This document shows positions 1 to 9,273 of a DNA stretch of 64,000 nucleotides, piece after piece (position 1 is the first letter of the stretch; every line of letters begins with the position of its first letter). The stretch covers positions 62,001 to 126,000 of the forward strand of contig JAJDTG010000005.1 of the NCBI GenBank assembly GCA_022827275.1, read 5' to 3'. A program made the position numbers and the translations under genes. This stretch comes from Candidatus Dadabacteria bacterium. GTDB lineage: Bacteria; Desulfobacterota_D; UBA1144; Nemesobacterales; Nemesobacteraceae. The notes under the pieces are model-generated. The model saw only the letters and a program-made list of their open reading frames with translations. It had not been told where the DNA came from and searched no databases.

Positions 1-86
1 TCAAGAAGATTATCAAGAGAGTCCTGCGCCTTCTTAACTTCCTTAAGACATTGCGTTAGTTCTTTTACGTTTGTCTTTAAAGACAT
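1..86 (-). CDS. Partial small coiled-coil protein, N-terminus only
   Basis: On the minus strand an ATG at 86-84 follows a strong Shine-Dalgarno AAGGAGG (94-100) at about 7 nt spacing, and the frame stays open to the window edge. The 28 visible residues begin MSLKTNVKELTQCLKEVKKA and have a heptad-like, charged pattern that suggests a helix or coiled coil. It lies 65 nt downstream of the DUF1460 gene in the same direction, so it is probably the last visible member of the leftward CDC48-pilD-DUF1460 operon. The fragment is too short to assign to a family. It is missing from the ORF track because it has no stop inside the window. Confidence 0.5.
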   Translation of the reverse strand, partial: MSLKTNVKELTQCLKEVKKAQDSLDNLL

Positions 87-151
87 TAACCTGCCTCCTT
101 GGTTACGATCATGCCCCGCCCGGGGCAGTTCTGATTCTAACACATAATCGA

Positions 152-967
152 TTATTTTACCCTGTATACAAGAAGCCCGGGCTTGTTTTTCATGTAGGCG
201 GCGAGTTCCTCGTCCAGCACTTTTCCGTGTACCGTGGAAGCGTGGCGCAGGTACACCACTCCGTCCTTTCTAACGGCTATTCCCGTGTGAGAGACGTCAA
301 GGCCGTCTTTATCGGAGTAGATCCCGAGATAGTCCCCCGTTTTTATCCCTTGGAGTACAGGAGGGCTTAATTTCTCCGATGGGACATAGCTTACGTTCCT
401 TTTTACCGTCGCAAGTCCCGGAAGCCAGAGAGAACCGTCTGTTTTTCTGTTAAGCTCTTTGGTCACCGTTGCTGTTGCATCGCCCCCGATTTCCCGGGTC
501 ACATCACGCGCGTTCGTATCATTTCCGCTAACCCAGTCGGAGAAAAAATGTCTCCTGTTCTCCCACCGCACAGCGCCGTCTTTGTATCTGGTTTTCACAA
601 GTTTTTTCTTAAACTCCCCGAAGCTTCCAGAAAGCCTGAGCGACTCCACGTAGTCGATATAGGTAAAGCAATCAAGCCCCGAGAGATCCACCGTAAGCTG
701 CTCCGCCTCGCCACTTGCTCCCCCAAGGGTGTTTCCGGCATACGGAGTCCCGAGAAATTTCTCCGAGAGAAATTCTATTTTGGCTTCGGGACCGTCTTTT
801 AAAGCTGCCTGTTCCATAAGGGTTTCTATCTCCTGCTGCGTCCAGTCTCCAAGAATCATTTTTTCTGAGTGTGCGGTCGAGAAGTCTTTTCCAAAGACCG
901 TAAGCAGGAACTTTGCCGCGATAACTATGATGACCAGAAGAAAAAGATTTTTTATTATCCTGTTCAT
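152..967 (-). CDS. DUF1460 NlpC/P60-like amidase-type hydrolase, membrane anchored
   Basis: This 271-residue protein has an N-terminal hydrophobic segment (residues about 7-24, FLLVIIVIAAKFLL) that anchors or exports it. The rest matches DUF1460 (N-acetylmuramoyl-L-alanine amidase-like, papain-type NlpC fold). A candidate nucleophile cysteine sits in LSGLDCFTYIDYVESL, and a candidate catalytic histidine lies in VSHTGIAVRKDGVVYLRHAS. Members are believed to cut peptidoglycan stem peptides or cell-wall fragments in the periplasm. The substrate here is not shown. The gene begins 5 nt after the pilD stop in the same direction, so the two are co-transcribed. Confidence 0.8.
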   Translation of the reverse strand: MNRIIKNLFLLVIIVIAAKFLLTVFGKDFSTAHSEKMILGDWTQQEIETLMEQAALKDGPEAKIEFLSEKFLGTPYAGNTLGGASGEAEQLTVDLSGLDCFTYIDYVESLRLSGSFGEFKKKLVKTRYKDGAVRWENRRHFFSDWVSGNDTNARDVTREIGGDATATVTKELNRKTDGSLWLPGLATVKRNVSYVPSEKLSPPVLQGIKTGDYLGIYSDKDGLDVSHTGIAVRKDGVVYLRHASTVHGKVLDEELAAYMKNKPGLLVYRVK

Positions 968-971
968 GGTT

Positions 972-1838
972 TTACCCCGGCGACCCGATATTTATTCCGG
1001 CAAGGAGGAAAAGATCATCTCCGAGCAGGTAAAGGATGGCCGAAAGCGAAAGAAAGGGGCCGTAGGCTATGGCATGTCCCGGATCTTTCCTGCGCAGTAT
1101 TATAACCGAGAGTCCGATCAGGGTTCCGAGGATGGAACTCAGAAATATTACGACCAGCACCCCCCACATTCCGAAAAAAGCTCCCAGCATCGCGACAAGC
1201 TTTACGTCGCCCATTCCCATTCCTTCCTTTTTTCTCAAGTTCCTGTATGCCGTGGCGATCAGTAAAAAAGCTCCCCCTCCGAGCAGCGCTCCCCCTATGG
1301 AATTAAAAATGGCGATACTGGCCGTTGCAGGCAGAAAGTCCGCAAGGCCGGAGGAGAAGACCACCTCGGCCGCGGCTCCCCAGTCGGTCCTGAGCGCGTT
1401 TAGCGCAACCCCGGCTGCTATTCCGGGAAACGTTATCATGTCGGGAATAATGAGGTGCTTTATGTCTATCATTGTTATGGCCACAAGCCCGGTGCAGAGT
1501 GCCAGGTAGAAAAGCAGTTCAAGTGACACTCCGAACTCCCTGTAGAGAAAAACCGCCAGCACCGCGCAGAGAAGTTCTACAAGCGGATACTCGGCCGATA
1601 TGCGCTCTTCGCAGTAGGCACACCTGCCTCCGAGCAATAGCCAGCTCAGGATCGGAATGTTGTGATAGATCTTTATGGTGGTTTTGCAGCTTGTGCAGTG
1701 GGAACGGGGGGAGACTATGGATATCCCGGCCGGAACTCTCCTCACGCAGACGTTTGCGAAGCTTCCAAGTGCTGCTCCCAACATGAAAAACCATATTTCG
1801 GGAACGATGCTATGAAGAAAGAAAGAAGAACTTTCCAA
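972..1838 (-). CDS. pilD: Prepilin peptidase / N-methyltransferase (type IV pilus or type II secretion)
   Basis: This inner-membrane bifunctional aspartyl protease cleaves the leader of type IV prepilins and pseudopilins and N-methylates the new N-terminus. The 288 residues start with a membrane segment and the typical GSFANVCVRRVP motif, followed by a cytoplasmic loop with two CxxC pairs (CTSC, CAYC) as in zinc-binding PilD/GspO. The two catalytic aspartates lie in MIDIKHLIIPD and GMGDVKLVAMLGAFFG, and about seven membrane segments are visible. It is 30 nt downstream of the CDC48-type gene and 5 nt upstream of the DUF1460 gene. No pilin genes are present in the window, so its clients are encoded elsewhere. 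Confidence 0.93.
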   Translation of the reverse strand: MESSSFFLHSIVPEIWFFMLGAALGSFANVCVRRVPAGISIVSPRSHCTSCKTTIKIYHNIPILSWLLLGGRCAYCEERISAEYPLVELLCAVLAVFLYREFGVSLELLFYLALCTGLVAITMIDIKHLIIPDMITFPGIAAGVALNALRTDWGAAAEVVFSSGLADFLPATASIAIFNSIGGALLGGGAFLLIATAYRNLRKKEGMGMGDVKLVAMLGAFFGMWGVLVVIFLSSILGTLIGLSVIILRRKDPGHAIAYGPFLSLSAILYLLGDDLFLLAGINIGSPG

Positions 1839-1867
1839 GGTGACTCCTGTCCCAATTGCGGCTTTCG

Positions 1868-3967
1868 TTAAGCGTTTCTTTTCTGCAGTTCCGAAAGCGC
1901 TAGGTCAAAATGTCTTCTGCAGAGCTTGATGACTTTCCTGTTTCTTCCCAGGTGTTCTTTTATGGCGTGAAGAGAAGCCCTGTTGCATACGAGCCTTACA
2001 TCTGCTCCAGTTCTGCCTTCAAGCTGTTCTGCAAGCGCGGTGAGTTTCACGTCCGTTCCGAGAGGTTTTTTCTGCGTGTGGATTTTCAGGATCTCGAGAA
2101 TCTCCTGTTTTGACGGAGTCGGGATTTCGACTATCAGATCGAATCTTCCCGGTCTCAGAAGCGCCGGTTCTATCATGTCAATCCTGTTTGTTGCGGCAAG
2201 CACCAGCACGTCCGGAAGTTCCTCGACTCCGTCAATCTCGGCAAGCAGCTGGCTTACCACTCTTTCGCTCACGCGGGTCGAGTTGGATTCGGAGCGTCTT
2301 GGGCAAAGGGCGTCAATCTCGTCGAAAAACACTATGCAGGGAGAAACCTGCTTCGCCTTCTTGAAAACTTCCCTTACGGCACGCTCCGACTCGCCGACAT
2401 ACTTGGAGAGAAGCTCCGCTCCCTTTATGGAAATGAAGTTGACCTCCGTTCTGTTGGCAAGAGCTTTTGCGAGGAGGGTCTTCCCCGTTCCCGGAGGGCC
2501 GTGAAGCAGTATTCCCTTGGGTGACTTTACGTCCAGGGCCTCGTAGAAGTTCCTGTGCTTCATGGGCCATATGACGGATTCAATAAGGTCGTCCTTTACG
2601 TTCTCAAGACCTCCGACGTCATCCCAGGAGGTCTTCGGTATCTCGGCCACTATCTCCCTTATTGCGGAGGGATGGATATTTCGAAGTGCCTCAAGGAAGT
2701 CTTCCATGCCGACTTCGACAAGAAAGCTGTGTGCGACGTTGGAGACGAAGTCCTGTTCCATGTCCGGCAGGATGTTTGTGAGAGAATTTATGGCCGCTTC
2801 CCTGCAGAGATTCTCTATATCGGCTCCCACATAGCCGCTTGAGAGTTCGGAGAGCCTCTGAAGATCAACGTCGTTTGAAAGCGGCATGCTTCTTGAATGA
2901 ACCTGGAATATCTCCAGGCGGGCCTCGGTATCGGGAACCGGAAGGTGGATTTCCCTGTCAAATCTGCCCGGGCGGCGAAGCGCGGGGTCGATCATGTCCG
3001 GAAGGTTGGTCGCTCCGATAACCGTAACGTTTCCCCTGTGCGTGAGTCCGTCCATGAGGGATAGAAGCTGGGCCACCACCCTTTTTTCAACGTCTCCCGT
3101 GACCTTGTCTCGGCGGGGAGCTATTGCATCCAGTTCATCCAGGAATATTATGGACGGCTGGTTCTTGGTGGCATTCTCAAATATCTGTCGCAGCTTGGCT
3201 TCGCTCTCTCCGTAGAACCTGTGAATTACCTCGGGGCCGTTTATTACCTGGAAATTTGAATCCGTCTCAAACGCTATGGCTTTTGCTAGCAGGGTTTTTC
3301 CGCTTCCCGGGGGGCCCGTGAGAAGGATTCCCCTAGGTGGCTGAACCCCGAGCTTTTCAAAAAGCGAGGGAAAGCGTATCGGAAGCTCGAGAATCTCCTT
3401 TATTCTTTTTACCTGGGTTGAAAGTCCCCCTATGTCCGTATACGAAACCCTTTCCGCGTCCACCTTCGTTCTCGGCCTCTGTATCACGTCCATGCGGGTT
3501 TTCTGGCTTATGACAACCGAGTGCTCAGGCATCGTGGTAAGCACGTCGAAATCTTCGGTCTTGGCGGCGGACACTCTCACAGATACCCTGTCTCCGACCG
3601 TTACGGCGAGTCCTTCAAGCCTGTTGCAGAGGTGCTTGTTCTTGGCCGGGTCGTAGAGAAACGCCTTGTTTCTCGGACACAGGGTTATCCTGCTCGCTTT
3701 CTCAAGGTCGGCTTTCGTCACTATTACTATGTCGTCAAGCTCAACTCCCGCGTTCTCTCTCGTTACAGTGTCTATTTCTATTACCGCCCTCATTTCCGGT
3801 TCTTCGGCGTCAAGCGGCAGAGCTCTCGCGACGGTTTTCTTCCTTCCGTCTATCTGTACCAGATCCCAGGAGGTAAGGCCCAGCTCCCGCATGTCCATGG
3901 GGCTTATCCTTGCGTAACCCTTTCCCGAGTCTCTTGAGTGGATTTCCGAAATTTTAAGCGATATCAT
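1868..3967 (-). CDS. CDC48/VCP-type AAA+ ATPase with two AAA rings
   Basis: This 699-residue protein has the full archaeal/eukaryotic CDC48 layout: an N-domain (about 1-180, double-psi barrel start [19 protein letters not shown]), then D1 with Walker A GPPGSGKT, Walker [10 protein letters not shown] and RRPGRFD, then D2 with [17 protein letters not shown] and LRPGRFD. Family members unfold or extract proteins for degradation or complex remodelling. Bacterial copies occur but are sporadic. The two SRH arginine motifs and both Walker pairs look intact, so it should be an active hexamer. It heads the leftward operon and is divergent from recF (42 nt gap). No proteasome genes are visible. Confidence 0.92.
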   Translation of the reverse strand: MISLKISEIHSRDSGKGYARISPMDMRELGLTSWDLVQIDGRKKTVARALPLDAEEPEMRAVIEIDTVTRENAGVELDDIVIVTKADLEKASRITLCPRNKAFLYDPAKNKHLCNRLEGLAVTVGDRVSVRVSAAKTEDFDVLTTMPEHSVVISQKTRMDVIQRPRTKVDAERVSYTDIGGLSTQVKRIKEILELPIRFPSLFEKLGVQPPRGILLTGPPGSGKTLLAKAIAFETDSNFQVINGPEVIHRFYGESEAKLRQIFENATKNQPSIIFLDELDAIAPRRDKVTGDVEKRVVAQLLSLMDGLTHRGNVTVIGATNLPDMIDPALRRPGRFDREIHLPVPDTEARLEIFQVHSRSMPLSNDVDLQRLSELSSGYVGADIENLCREAAINSLTNILPDMEQDFVSNVAHSFLVEVGMEDFLEALRNIHPSAIREIVAEIPKTSWDDVGGLENVKDDLIESVIWPMKHRNFYEALDVKSPKGILLHGPPGTGKTLLAKALANRTEVNFISIKGAELLSKYVGESERAVREVFKKAKQVSPCIVFFDEIDALCPRRSESNSTRVSERVVSQLLAEIDGVEELPDVLVLAATNRIDMIEPALLRPGRFDLIVEIPTPSKQEILEILKIHTQKKPLGTDVKLTALAEQLEGRTGADVRLVCNRASLHAIKEHLGRNRKVIKLCRRHFDLALSELQKRNA

Positions 3968-4009
3968 TAGCCCTCACCTTTCAAAAAAGATATTAACGCT
4001 TAAAATTTT

Positions 4010-5170
4010 ATGGTCAAGAAAGCACCCGAGGGAAAGGAGGAAGAGGCTTTTCCCCGGGAAAAACAGTCGGCGAATCAAGTGCAGCTAAAACATCTGAGCC
4101 TTAGGAACTACAGGAATTACGAAAATCTCTCTCTCCCGTTCTACACGGGACTGAACGTCATTCATGGCCGAAACGCCCAGGGGAAAACCAACCTTCTCGA
4201 GGCCATCTATCTTGTCTGCGGGATGCGGCCTTTTTCGGGCGCGAAAAATTCTGAACTCGTGCGCTTCGGCTGCGAAGCCTCGCTCGTTAAGGGGGAGATT
4301 CTTTCCGCAAACGGTTTAAACGAAGTGCATATCACCATAAAGAAAGAGGGCCGCCACACGCGGCTTAACTCAAAAACCGTGCGGAGCATAAGCCAGCATT
4401 TCGGCCGCTTCAAGGTCGTTTTGTTCCTTCCCTCGGACATAGAGATAGTGAAGGGCGGGCTTCAGGCAAGAAGAAATTATCTTGATTCCGTTGTAAGTGC
4501 TATCCACCCGGCCCACATAAAGCAACTTCGCGACTACCAGAGGGCCGTAAGCCAGAGAAACCACATGCTCGGATTAAAGGAGAAAGTGTCCCCGGTTTCC
4601 GTGGAACTCTGGGACGATCAGATAGCCAGAATCGGGGCCGATATCGTAGGAAGGCGCATCGAGATGATTAAAAGCTTTAACCGAAAGCTCGCCGAGGTTT
4701 ACGGGGAGCACGGAGAGTCGGATACGTCGGCGCGTGTTAGCTACGGGTTTTCGTTTGAACGCAGTGCGGATATAGCGGAGGCGATAAGGGAGGCACTTTC
4801 CAAGAATTTCCCTTCTGACAGAAAAAGGGGCCACACAACTGTCGGTCCCCACAGGGACCGGGTCGGTTTTCTGCTTAACGGGCAGGACGCTTCGCGCTTT
4901 GCCTCGCAGGGACAGTCCAAAAATCTGGTCCTGGCGCTCAAGGCCTCGGAGATAAGGCTCTTTAAGGAACACACGGGAATTAACCCCATACTCCTTCTCG
5001 ATGACATAACAAGTGAACTCGACATAAAGCGCAGGAGCTTTCTTTTCAAAACTCTCTCGGAATTCACCGGGCAGGTGTTTGTCACCTCGACCGACAAGAA
5101 CGAGATACCCCGCCGGGGGGAATTCCACTCGTTTCTCGTTGACTCAGGCCGGGTGAAAGCAGGTGCTTGA
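4010..5170 (+). CDS. recF: DNA replication and repair protein RecF
   Basis: RecF is an SMC-like ABC-type ATPase that loads RecA at gaps together with RecO and RecR. Walker A is GRNAQGKTN, Walker B is ILLLDDITSELD, and the signature region is ASQGQSKNLVLALKASE. The track start (ATG 4010) adds 23 charged residues before the canonical RecF N-terminus (LKHLSLRNYRNY). A GTG at 4079 would give MQLKHLSLRN, the usual family start. Neither has a clear Shine-Dalgarno, and a TAAAAT box lies only 3 nt before ATG 4010. The length from the GTG (363) is nearer the family norm. A recO gene is also present in the window. Confidence 0.93.
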   Translation: MVKKAPEGKEEEAFPREKQSANQVQLKHLSLRNYRNYENLSLPFYTGLNVIHGRNAQGKTNLLEAIYLVCGMRPFSGAKNSELVRFGCEASLVKGEILSANGLNEVHITIKKEGRHTRLNSKTVRSISQHFGRFKVVLFLPSDIEIVKGGLQARRNYLDSVVSAIHPAHIKQLRDYQRAVSQRNHMLGLKEKVSPVSVELWDDQIARIGADIVGRRIEMIKSFNRKLAEVYGEHGESDTSARVSYGFSFERSADIAEAIREALSKNFPSDRKRGHTTVGPHRDRVGFLLNGQDASRFASQGQSKNLVLALKASEIRLFKEHTGINPILLLDDITSELDIKRRSFLFKTLSEFTGQVFVTSTDKNEIPRRGEFHSFLVDSGRVKAGA

Positions 5171-5282
5171 GAGATGGTCTCGTAAATTGTTTTTATGGAA
5201 TTGCCAAAAAGAGAAGGATTTATCGCGATTGATTAACCATAAGGCAAAAAATACGGGTTTCTAATTGAAAGGAGTTAGTGAA

Positions 5283-5345
5283 GTGTATAAAATCAATCTG
5301 GCCTTGTTACGGGGTTTCTGGACCTGGGCGGGAGCGCGAGGCTGA
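5283..5345 (+). CDS. Possible 20-residue small protein upstream of MBL hydrolase
   Basis: The 295-nt gap between recF and the MBL gene contains a short frame starting GTG 5283, preceded by AAAGGAG at 8 nt spacing, that encodes MYKINLALLRGFWTWAGARG and then a TGA. It is hydrophobic with two tryptophans and could be a membrane microprotein or leader peptide. The good ribosome site is the only positive evidence, so chance is quite possible. The rest of the gap shows no other feature. Confidence 0.2.
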   Translation: MYKINLALLRGFWTWAGARG

Positions 5346-5465
5346 AACGGGGAATTGCCAGGAGCAGCGACATAATAGATTCGTTGTCAATCGACAATAC
5401 AACATTGCACGCGGGTTTACGTTTCGGATTCTAAACAAGGAACAATTGCAGGAGGACAAAACTAA

Positions 5466-6362
5466 ATGGACTTGAAGATCATTGACCTTAATTTCTTTAT
5501 GACTGAAACGATAGCCTCTTACGTTATCGAAACCGGCGAGGGGCCGATACTTATAGAGACGGGTCCCGAGACCGTGTTCGAGAATCTCAAAAGCGGGCTT
5601 TCGGATCTGGGATACTCCCCCTCGGACGTAAAACATGTGTTCGTAACCCATATCCACCTCGATCATTCCGGAGGCGCCTGGCGTCTCGCCGAGACGGGCT
5701 CAACGATATACGTTCACCCGGTGGGGGCTCCACACCTCATAGAGCCGGAGAAGCTCATGAAATCCGCGACGAGGATATACGGGGAGGACGACATGAAACG
5801 TCTCTGGGGCGAGGTTGGGGGAATAGACAAAGACCGCGTGGTTGCCATTGAGGACGGCCAGAGCATCAACATCGGGGGCGTTGAGATAAGGGTCGTAGAG
5901 ACCGCCGGACATGCCGGGCATCATCACTGCTACCTGATTGAGAATGCACTTTTTACCGGGGATACGGCGGGGTGTATGATGGCGGGCGGTCCCATGATTC
6001 CCGCGACTCCTCCTCCCGAGATACACCTTGAGAAGTGGAACGCTTCCATTGACAAGATGAGGGAGATATCCCCCGACGTAATTTATCTAACCCATTTCGG
6101 CGGATACACGGATGTGGGTCCCATGCTTGACGCCGCCGCCGAAAGGCTCGAACAGTGGTCTGAGTGGATCGGCGAGAGAGTATCGGCCGGAAAGAGCGAT
6201 GAGGAAATAACAGAGGAGTTTGGTGCCTACTTTGACGAGATATTCGAGCATGAGGGCGTAAGCGAAGAGATCCATAGAAAGTATGCTCTTATGGCTCCTT
6301 ACCACATGAACGCCGGCGGTCTTATAAGATACTGGAAGAAGTACAGGCTTCCGGCTTCTTGA
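5466..6362 (+). CDS. Metallo-beta-lactamase-fold hydrolase
   Basis: This 298-residue MBL-fold hydrolase has the metal signature THIHLDHSGG near residue 60, a later histidine in GHAGHHHCYLIE, the aspartate in FTGDTAG, and a C-terminal histidine in YLTHFGG. The start is set by GGAGG at about 11 nt before ATG 5466. The domain spans residues 1-230, and the remaining C-terminal helices resemble those of glyoxalase-II/lactonase-like members. The specific substrate cannot be read from the sequence. It stands alone between recF and two tRNA genes. Confidence 0.85.
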   Translation: MDLKIIDLNFFMTETIASYVIETGEGPILIETGPETVFENLKSGLSDLGYSPSDVKHVFVTHIHLDHSGGAWRLAETGSTIYVHPVGAPHLIEPEKLMKSATRIYGEDDMKRLWGEVGGIDKDRVVAIEDGQSINIGGVEIRVVETAGHAGHHHCYLIENALFTGDTAGCMMAGGPMIPATPPPEIHLEKWNASIDKMREISPDVIYLTHFGGYTDVGPMLDAAAERLEQWSEWIGERVSAGKSDEEITEEFGAYFDEIFEHEGVSEEIHRKYALMAPYHMNAGGLIRYWKKYRLPAS

Positions 6363-6384
6363 GCTTTTTATCAGAATTGCGATT

Positions 6385-6413
6385 TTGTTTTCTTCGAGTC
6401 CTGTCGTTATAAT
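6385..6413 (+). promoter_or_regulatory. Sigma-70-type promoter for the tRNA-Pro gene
   Basis: TTGTTT, a 17-nt spacer and a perfect TATAAT lie 15 nt before the tRNA-Pro 5' end. The placement suits transcription of the tRNA-Pro/tRNA-Arg pair. Confidence 0.65.
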
Positions 6414-6428
6414 TACTCGTTTTTGAAT

Positions 6429-6504
6429 CGGGGTGTGGCGCAGCTGGGAGCGCGCAGCATTTGGGATGCTGAGGTCGGAGGTTCGAGCCCTCTCACCCCG
6501 ACCA
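6429..6504 (+). tRNA. tRNA-Pro (TGG)
   Basis: The cloverleaf is readable. The acceptor pairs CGGGGTG with CACCCCG, the anticodon stem CAGCA/TGCTG encloses loop TTTGGGA (anticodon TGG), and the T arm carries GGTTCGAGCC. The discriminator A and CCA end are encoded. Confidence 0.97.
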
Positions 6505-6538
6505 TTTCTTCGTGATTTGATGTGTGTTTGATTTTCTG

Positions 6539-6613
<75 letters not shown>

Positions 6614-6643
6614 CATTTCCGCACGGTTTAGAACCCCCCTTTC

Positions 6644-8020
6644 CTAGAGCAGTGCCGCGCCTAAAAAGAGGTAAAAAGCGGTACCGAATATATCGTTGAA
6701 AGTAACGAGAAACGGTCCCGAGGATACCGCCGGGTCCATCTTTAGCTTGTTAAGAACAAGCGGACCCGCAACGCCAAGAAACGAAGTCATAAGCGTGGCT
6801 CCGACAATTCCCGCGAATATTACAAGAAACAGCCTTACGAAATCGGTATCTGTGGTATTCAGCAGAAGTCCGATCAGGGAGCCCAGAAGGCCGCTTATGA
6901 TCCCAAGAGCCAGTCCCACCTTGAGTTCCGCCAGAAAGAGATCTTTTATCTGGTCTTTTACGAAATCACCGGTGGCGAGGACTCTGACAGTGATGGTATT
7001 TGTCTGAACTCCTACGTTTCCGCCCGTAGCCATGACAAGGGGAAGCAGGGCGGCAAGTATGATGAAATTCTCAAGCGTGGTCTGAAACTTCTGCATTATT
7101 ATAAACGCCACGAGGAGCTCTCCCACAAGAGCGAGCATTATCCAGGGCGCCCTCAGCCTCACGTTGTCGTATATGGACGTGTGTATGGGGTGGAGTCCTT
7201 CGCCGCTTATTCCCCCGAGTTTGTATATGTCTTCCCCGGCCTCTTCGGATATGACGTCTAGTATGTCGTCTGCGGTTATTCTGCCGAGCAGCACTCTGGA
7301 ATCATCTACCACTGGAAGCGACATTTCATCGTATTTCCTGAAAATCTTGGCTACTTCCTCCTGGTCCATCTCCGGAGTGAGCGTTACCTCGACAGGGTCC
7401 ATTATCGTCCAGAGGGGAGAATCCGCCGCTGCCGTTGAGAGCTTAAGCGGGAACACTCTCCCGACCAGCCTCCCTGTTTCGTTCACCACGTAGACCATAT
7501 GCAGGTCCTCTACATCGTCTTCGTCTTCTTCCTCGATTTGTCTTATGAGTTCAACGGTTTCTCTCGAAGTGGCGTCGTGCGAACTTTTAAGAACCTCGGT
7601 CTGCATGATTCCGCCTGCGGAATCTTGCGGATACTCAAGAAGCGGTGTTACCTCCTCGCGTTCTTCCGGATCCATGGTTTCGAGAACCTTCTTCGCCACA
7701 TCTTCCGGCAGTTCTCCCAGGAAGTCGGCGGCGTCGTCCGATTCCATCTCTTCGGCCATCGCGGTGAGGGAGGTCTCCCGCATGAGCTTCAGTATGCTTA
7801 CGCGTTCCTCGGGGTTAAGCTGGAAATAGACTTCGGAGGCTACCTCCGCATCTAGGGCCTCGAGTATCAGGTGCTTTTTTTCCTGGAGGGAGGCAGCCTG
7901 TATAAGCGCCGCTATCTCTGAGGGATGCATGGATTGGGTTATGCTTCTAAGGGTATCCCAGTCCCCCTTTTTAACAGCCCTGTCTATCTTCCTTACAGTT
8001 TTTTTGACGTTAACCGGCAT
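6644..8020 (-). CDS. mgtE: Magnesium transporter MgtE
   Basis: This 458-residue Mg2+ channel of the inner membrane starts with a cytoplasmic helical N domain (about 1-130, with HPSEIAALIQAA and DDAADFLGELPED). A CBS pair follows (about 135-260, with the DPVEVTLTPEMDQEEVAKIF core), then five membrane helices (about 285-458) with the pore motif ATGGNVGVQTNTITVRVLA. In this family the N and CBS domains sense cytoplasmic Mg2+ and close the pore. It is a single gene facing the tRNA pair. I see no M-box-like riboswitch in its short upstream region. Confidence 0.95.
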   Translation of the reverse strand: MPVNVKKTVRKIDRAVKKGDWDTLRSITQSMHPSEIAALIQAASLQEKKHLILEALDAEVASEVYFQLNPEERVSILKLMRETSLTAMAEEMESDDAADFLGELPEDVAKKVLETMDPEEREEVTPLLEYPQDSAGGIMQTEVLKSSHDATSRETVELIRQIEEEDEDDVEDLHMVYVVNETGRLVGRVFPLKLSTAAADSPLWTIMDPVEVTLTPEMDQEEVAKIFRKYDEMSLPVVDDSRVLLGRITADDILDVISEEAGEDIYKLGGISGEGLHPIHTSIYDNVRLRAPWIMLALVGELLVAFIIMQKFQTTLENFIILAALLPLVMATGGNVGVQTNTITVRVLATGDFVKDQIKDLFLAELKVGLALGIISGLLGSLIGLLLNTTDTDFVRLFLVIFAGIVGATLMTSFLGVAGPLVLNKLKMDPAVSSGPFLVTFNDIFGTAFYLFLGAALL

Positions 8021-8215
8021 CGTGTGTTACCCTCGCCGTATTTTTAGGAGGCGTATTGAGACACTGCCCCTTTTCTGAACAGATTAGAATACAGTTTTCA
8101 GTATCGATTACTACAAAAAATATATTCCGTGATTTTTTGTTGCTCCAGCTTTCAATCGTAAAACAAATTTTTGTGAAGCCACTGTCTTGGCAATTTGATG
8201 TTCCGCTTTGCGCGG

Positions 8216-8476
8216 TTATTCCAAAGAGGCGATTTTGTCGGGTGTTTCCATTCGCTTTGCTTTGTTCCAAGCTTCCCGCAATTCCTCTTGCCGAAGAGAT
8301 GCCCATTCAACCACTAGCCCGTGAGCGCGAGGAGGAAGGTGTCCGCGCAGTACAGCCAAGGTTTCGATATCCATCAGTGCTTGATATTCACCGTAAAATG
8401 CGTGGAAGTGAGGAGGTGCGTGGTCATCAAAATACATGCGTATAATGATTCCGTAGAAACGGCATAGTTCAGGCAT
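8216..8476 (-). CDS. DUF4160 protein (possible toxin-antitoxin partner)
   Basis: From the internal ATG at 8476 the protein is 86 residues and begins MPELCRFYGIIIRMYFDDH, which matches DUF4160 (the HAPPHFHAFYGEY motif follows). The longer track start at 8512 runs back into the upstream gene, so I prefer 8476, which overlaps the DUF2442 stop by 8 nt. DUF4160 and DUF2442 genes are commonly adjacent and have been treated as candidate toxin-antitoxin modules. No biochemical role can be read from the sequence. Confidence 0.75.
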   Translation of the reverse strand: MPELCRFYGIIIRMYFDDHAPPHFHAFYGEYQALMDIETLAVLRGHLPPRAHGLVVEWASLRQEELREAWNKAKRMETPDKIASLE

Positions 8477-8750
8477 TTGCAAAAGAAGCGTCCGTGTCCG
8501 CCATCTCCGCAATTGATTTTCCGGTCAGTTGCATGTAGAGGGCGTCCGGACAGAGTTCAATATCATTTTCCCAAGCTATTGCTCCGTACGAGGTTATGTG
8601 CACCATCTCAAAGTATTTACGGTCATTCCAGGCTTTGAACACTCCATGCCCTGCCAAATGAGATAGATTGATTTCCCCAGCCGTGCCGTCAGAGTAGGAA
8701 AGCCAGATATGGTAACCATCTCGTGGTTCTACTTGCGTTGCTCTGATCAT
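8469..8750 (-). CDS. DUF2442 protein
   Basis: This 93-residue protein shows the DUF2442 pattern: VEPRDGYHIWLSYSDGTAGEINLSHL, then FKAWNDRKYFEMV and IELCPDALY. It overlaps the downstream DUF4160 gene. Its ATG overlaps the TGA of an upstream open frame (8747-8881, 44 codons, no start codon visible), an ATGA arrangement that suggests the pair once followed another gene. It is likely the DNA-binding or antitoxin-like half of the pair, by analogy only. Confidence 0.75.
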   Translation of the reverse strand: MIRATQVEPRDGYHIWLSYSDGTAGEINLSHLAGHGVFKAWNDRKYFEMVHITSYGAIAWENDIELCPDALYMQLTGKSIAEMADTDASFANA

Positions 8751-8941
8751 CTTCTGTTTGCCCGGGTACTGATGCGTTTTGTCTCCACAATCTGATTGCG
8801 CCGTTTAACGTGAGCGAGAGTGCCCCTTAGTTCCTCGCTCGCAGTTATGAAGTACTCCGAATAAAGCGGATAGAACTTCAGTTAACAAAAACGATTATAA
8901 CTTTTGCCGCACGTGATTCAAATTCGTGCGGACAAAGTTAG
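8751..8941. other. Short gap with an open-frame relic
   Basis: The minus strand from 8881 to 8747 is open for 44 codons after a TAA and ends by overlapping the DUF2442 ATG. It encodes a basic stretch (AHVKRRNQIVETKRISTRAN) without a start codon. I do not recognise it. It may be the 3' end of a deleted gene. The rest of the gap shows nothing. Confidence 0.25.
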
Positions 8942-9223
8942 TCAGATCGAAAGCTGCCAGCCGATCGTGAAGCTGTAATCGTTTTTAAGCTGCGGGCCGT
9001 CTAGGTCCTGATAAAGCGGCAATCCTACCTCAATCGCCAGGCGGTTTCCGTCCATTTTCATGAAACTGTAGCGGTAGGAGAGCATCCATTCACCCGCCTT
9101 GTGGGCATGGTCGCCCATAACCCCTATGGGGGCGTGGTCATCTGGAAGCGAAACCTGATCGGCAAGCGAGATCTCGCAGAGGAATAAGAAAAGAAAAGCT
9201 GCGGCCAAGGTGAAAAGGGACAC
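8942..9223 (-). pseudogene. Internally deleted outer-membrane barrel protein
   Basis: This 93-residue frame has a signal peptide ([21 protein letters not shown]), then [20 protein letters not shown] and [14 protein letters not shown], which is the N-terminus of a family of roughly 300-400-residue transporter-like barrels. It then jumps directly to a typical barrel C-terminus ([25 protein letters not shown]). The middle of the barrel is missing, yet the frame is kept. It could be a decayed gene or, less likely, a small secreted protein that reuses the ends. It follows aceA by 50 nt in the same direction. Family assignment rests on remembered end motifs. Confidence 0.5.
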
Positions 9224-9273
9224 TTCCCGCCTTGGCCGCGCAAAAAACAGGCTTTTTTCAATCCGGCACTCCG

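Noticed and set aside
5171-5282. Riboswitch or terminator after recF
   Set aside because: No stable stem followed by a T-run and no known aptamer motif could be seen.
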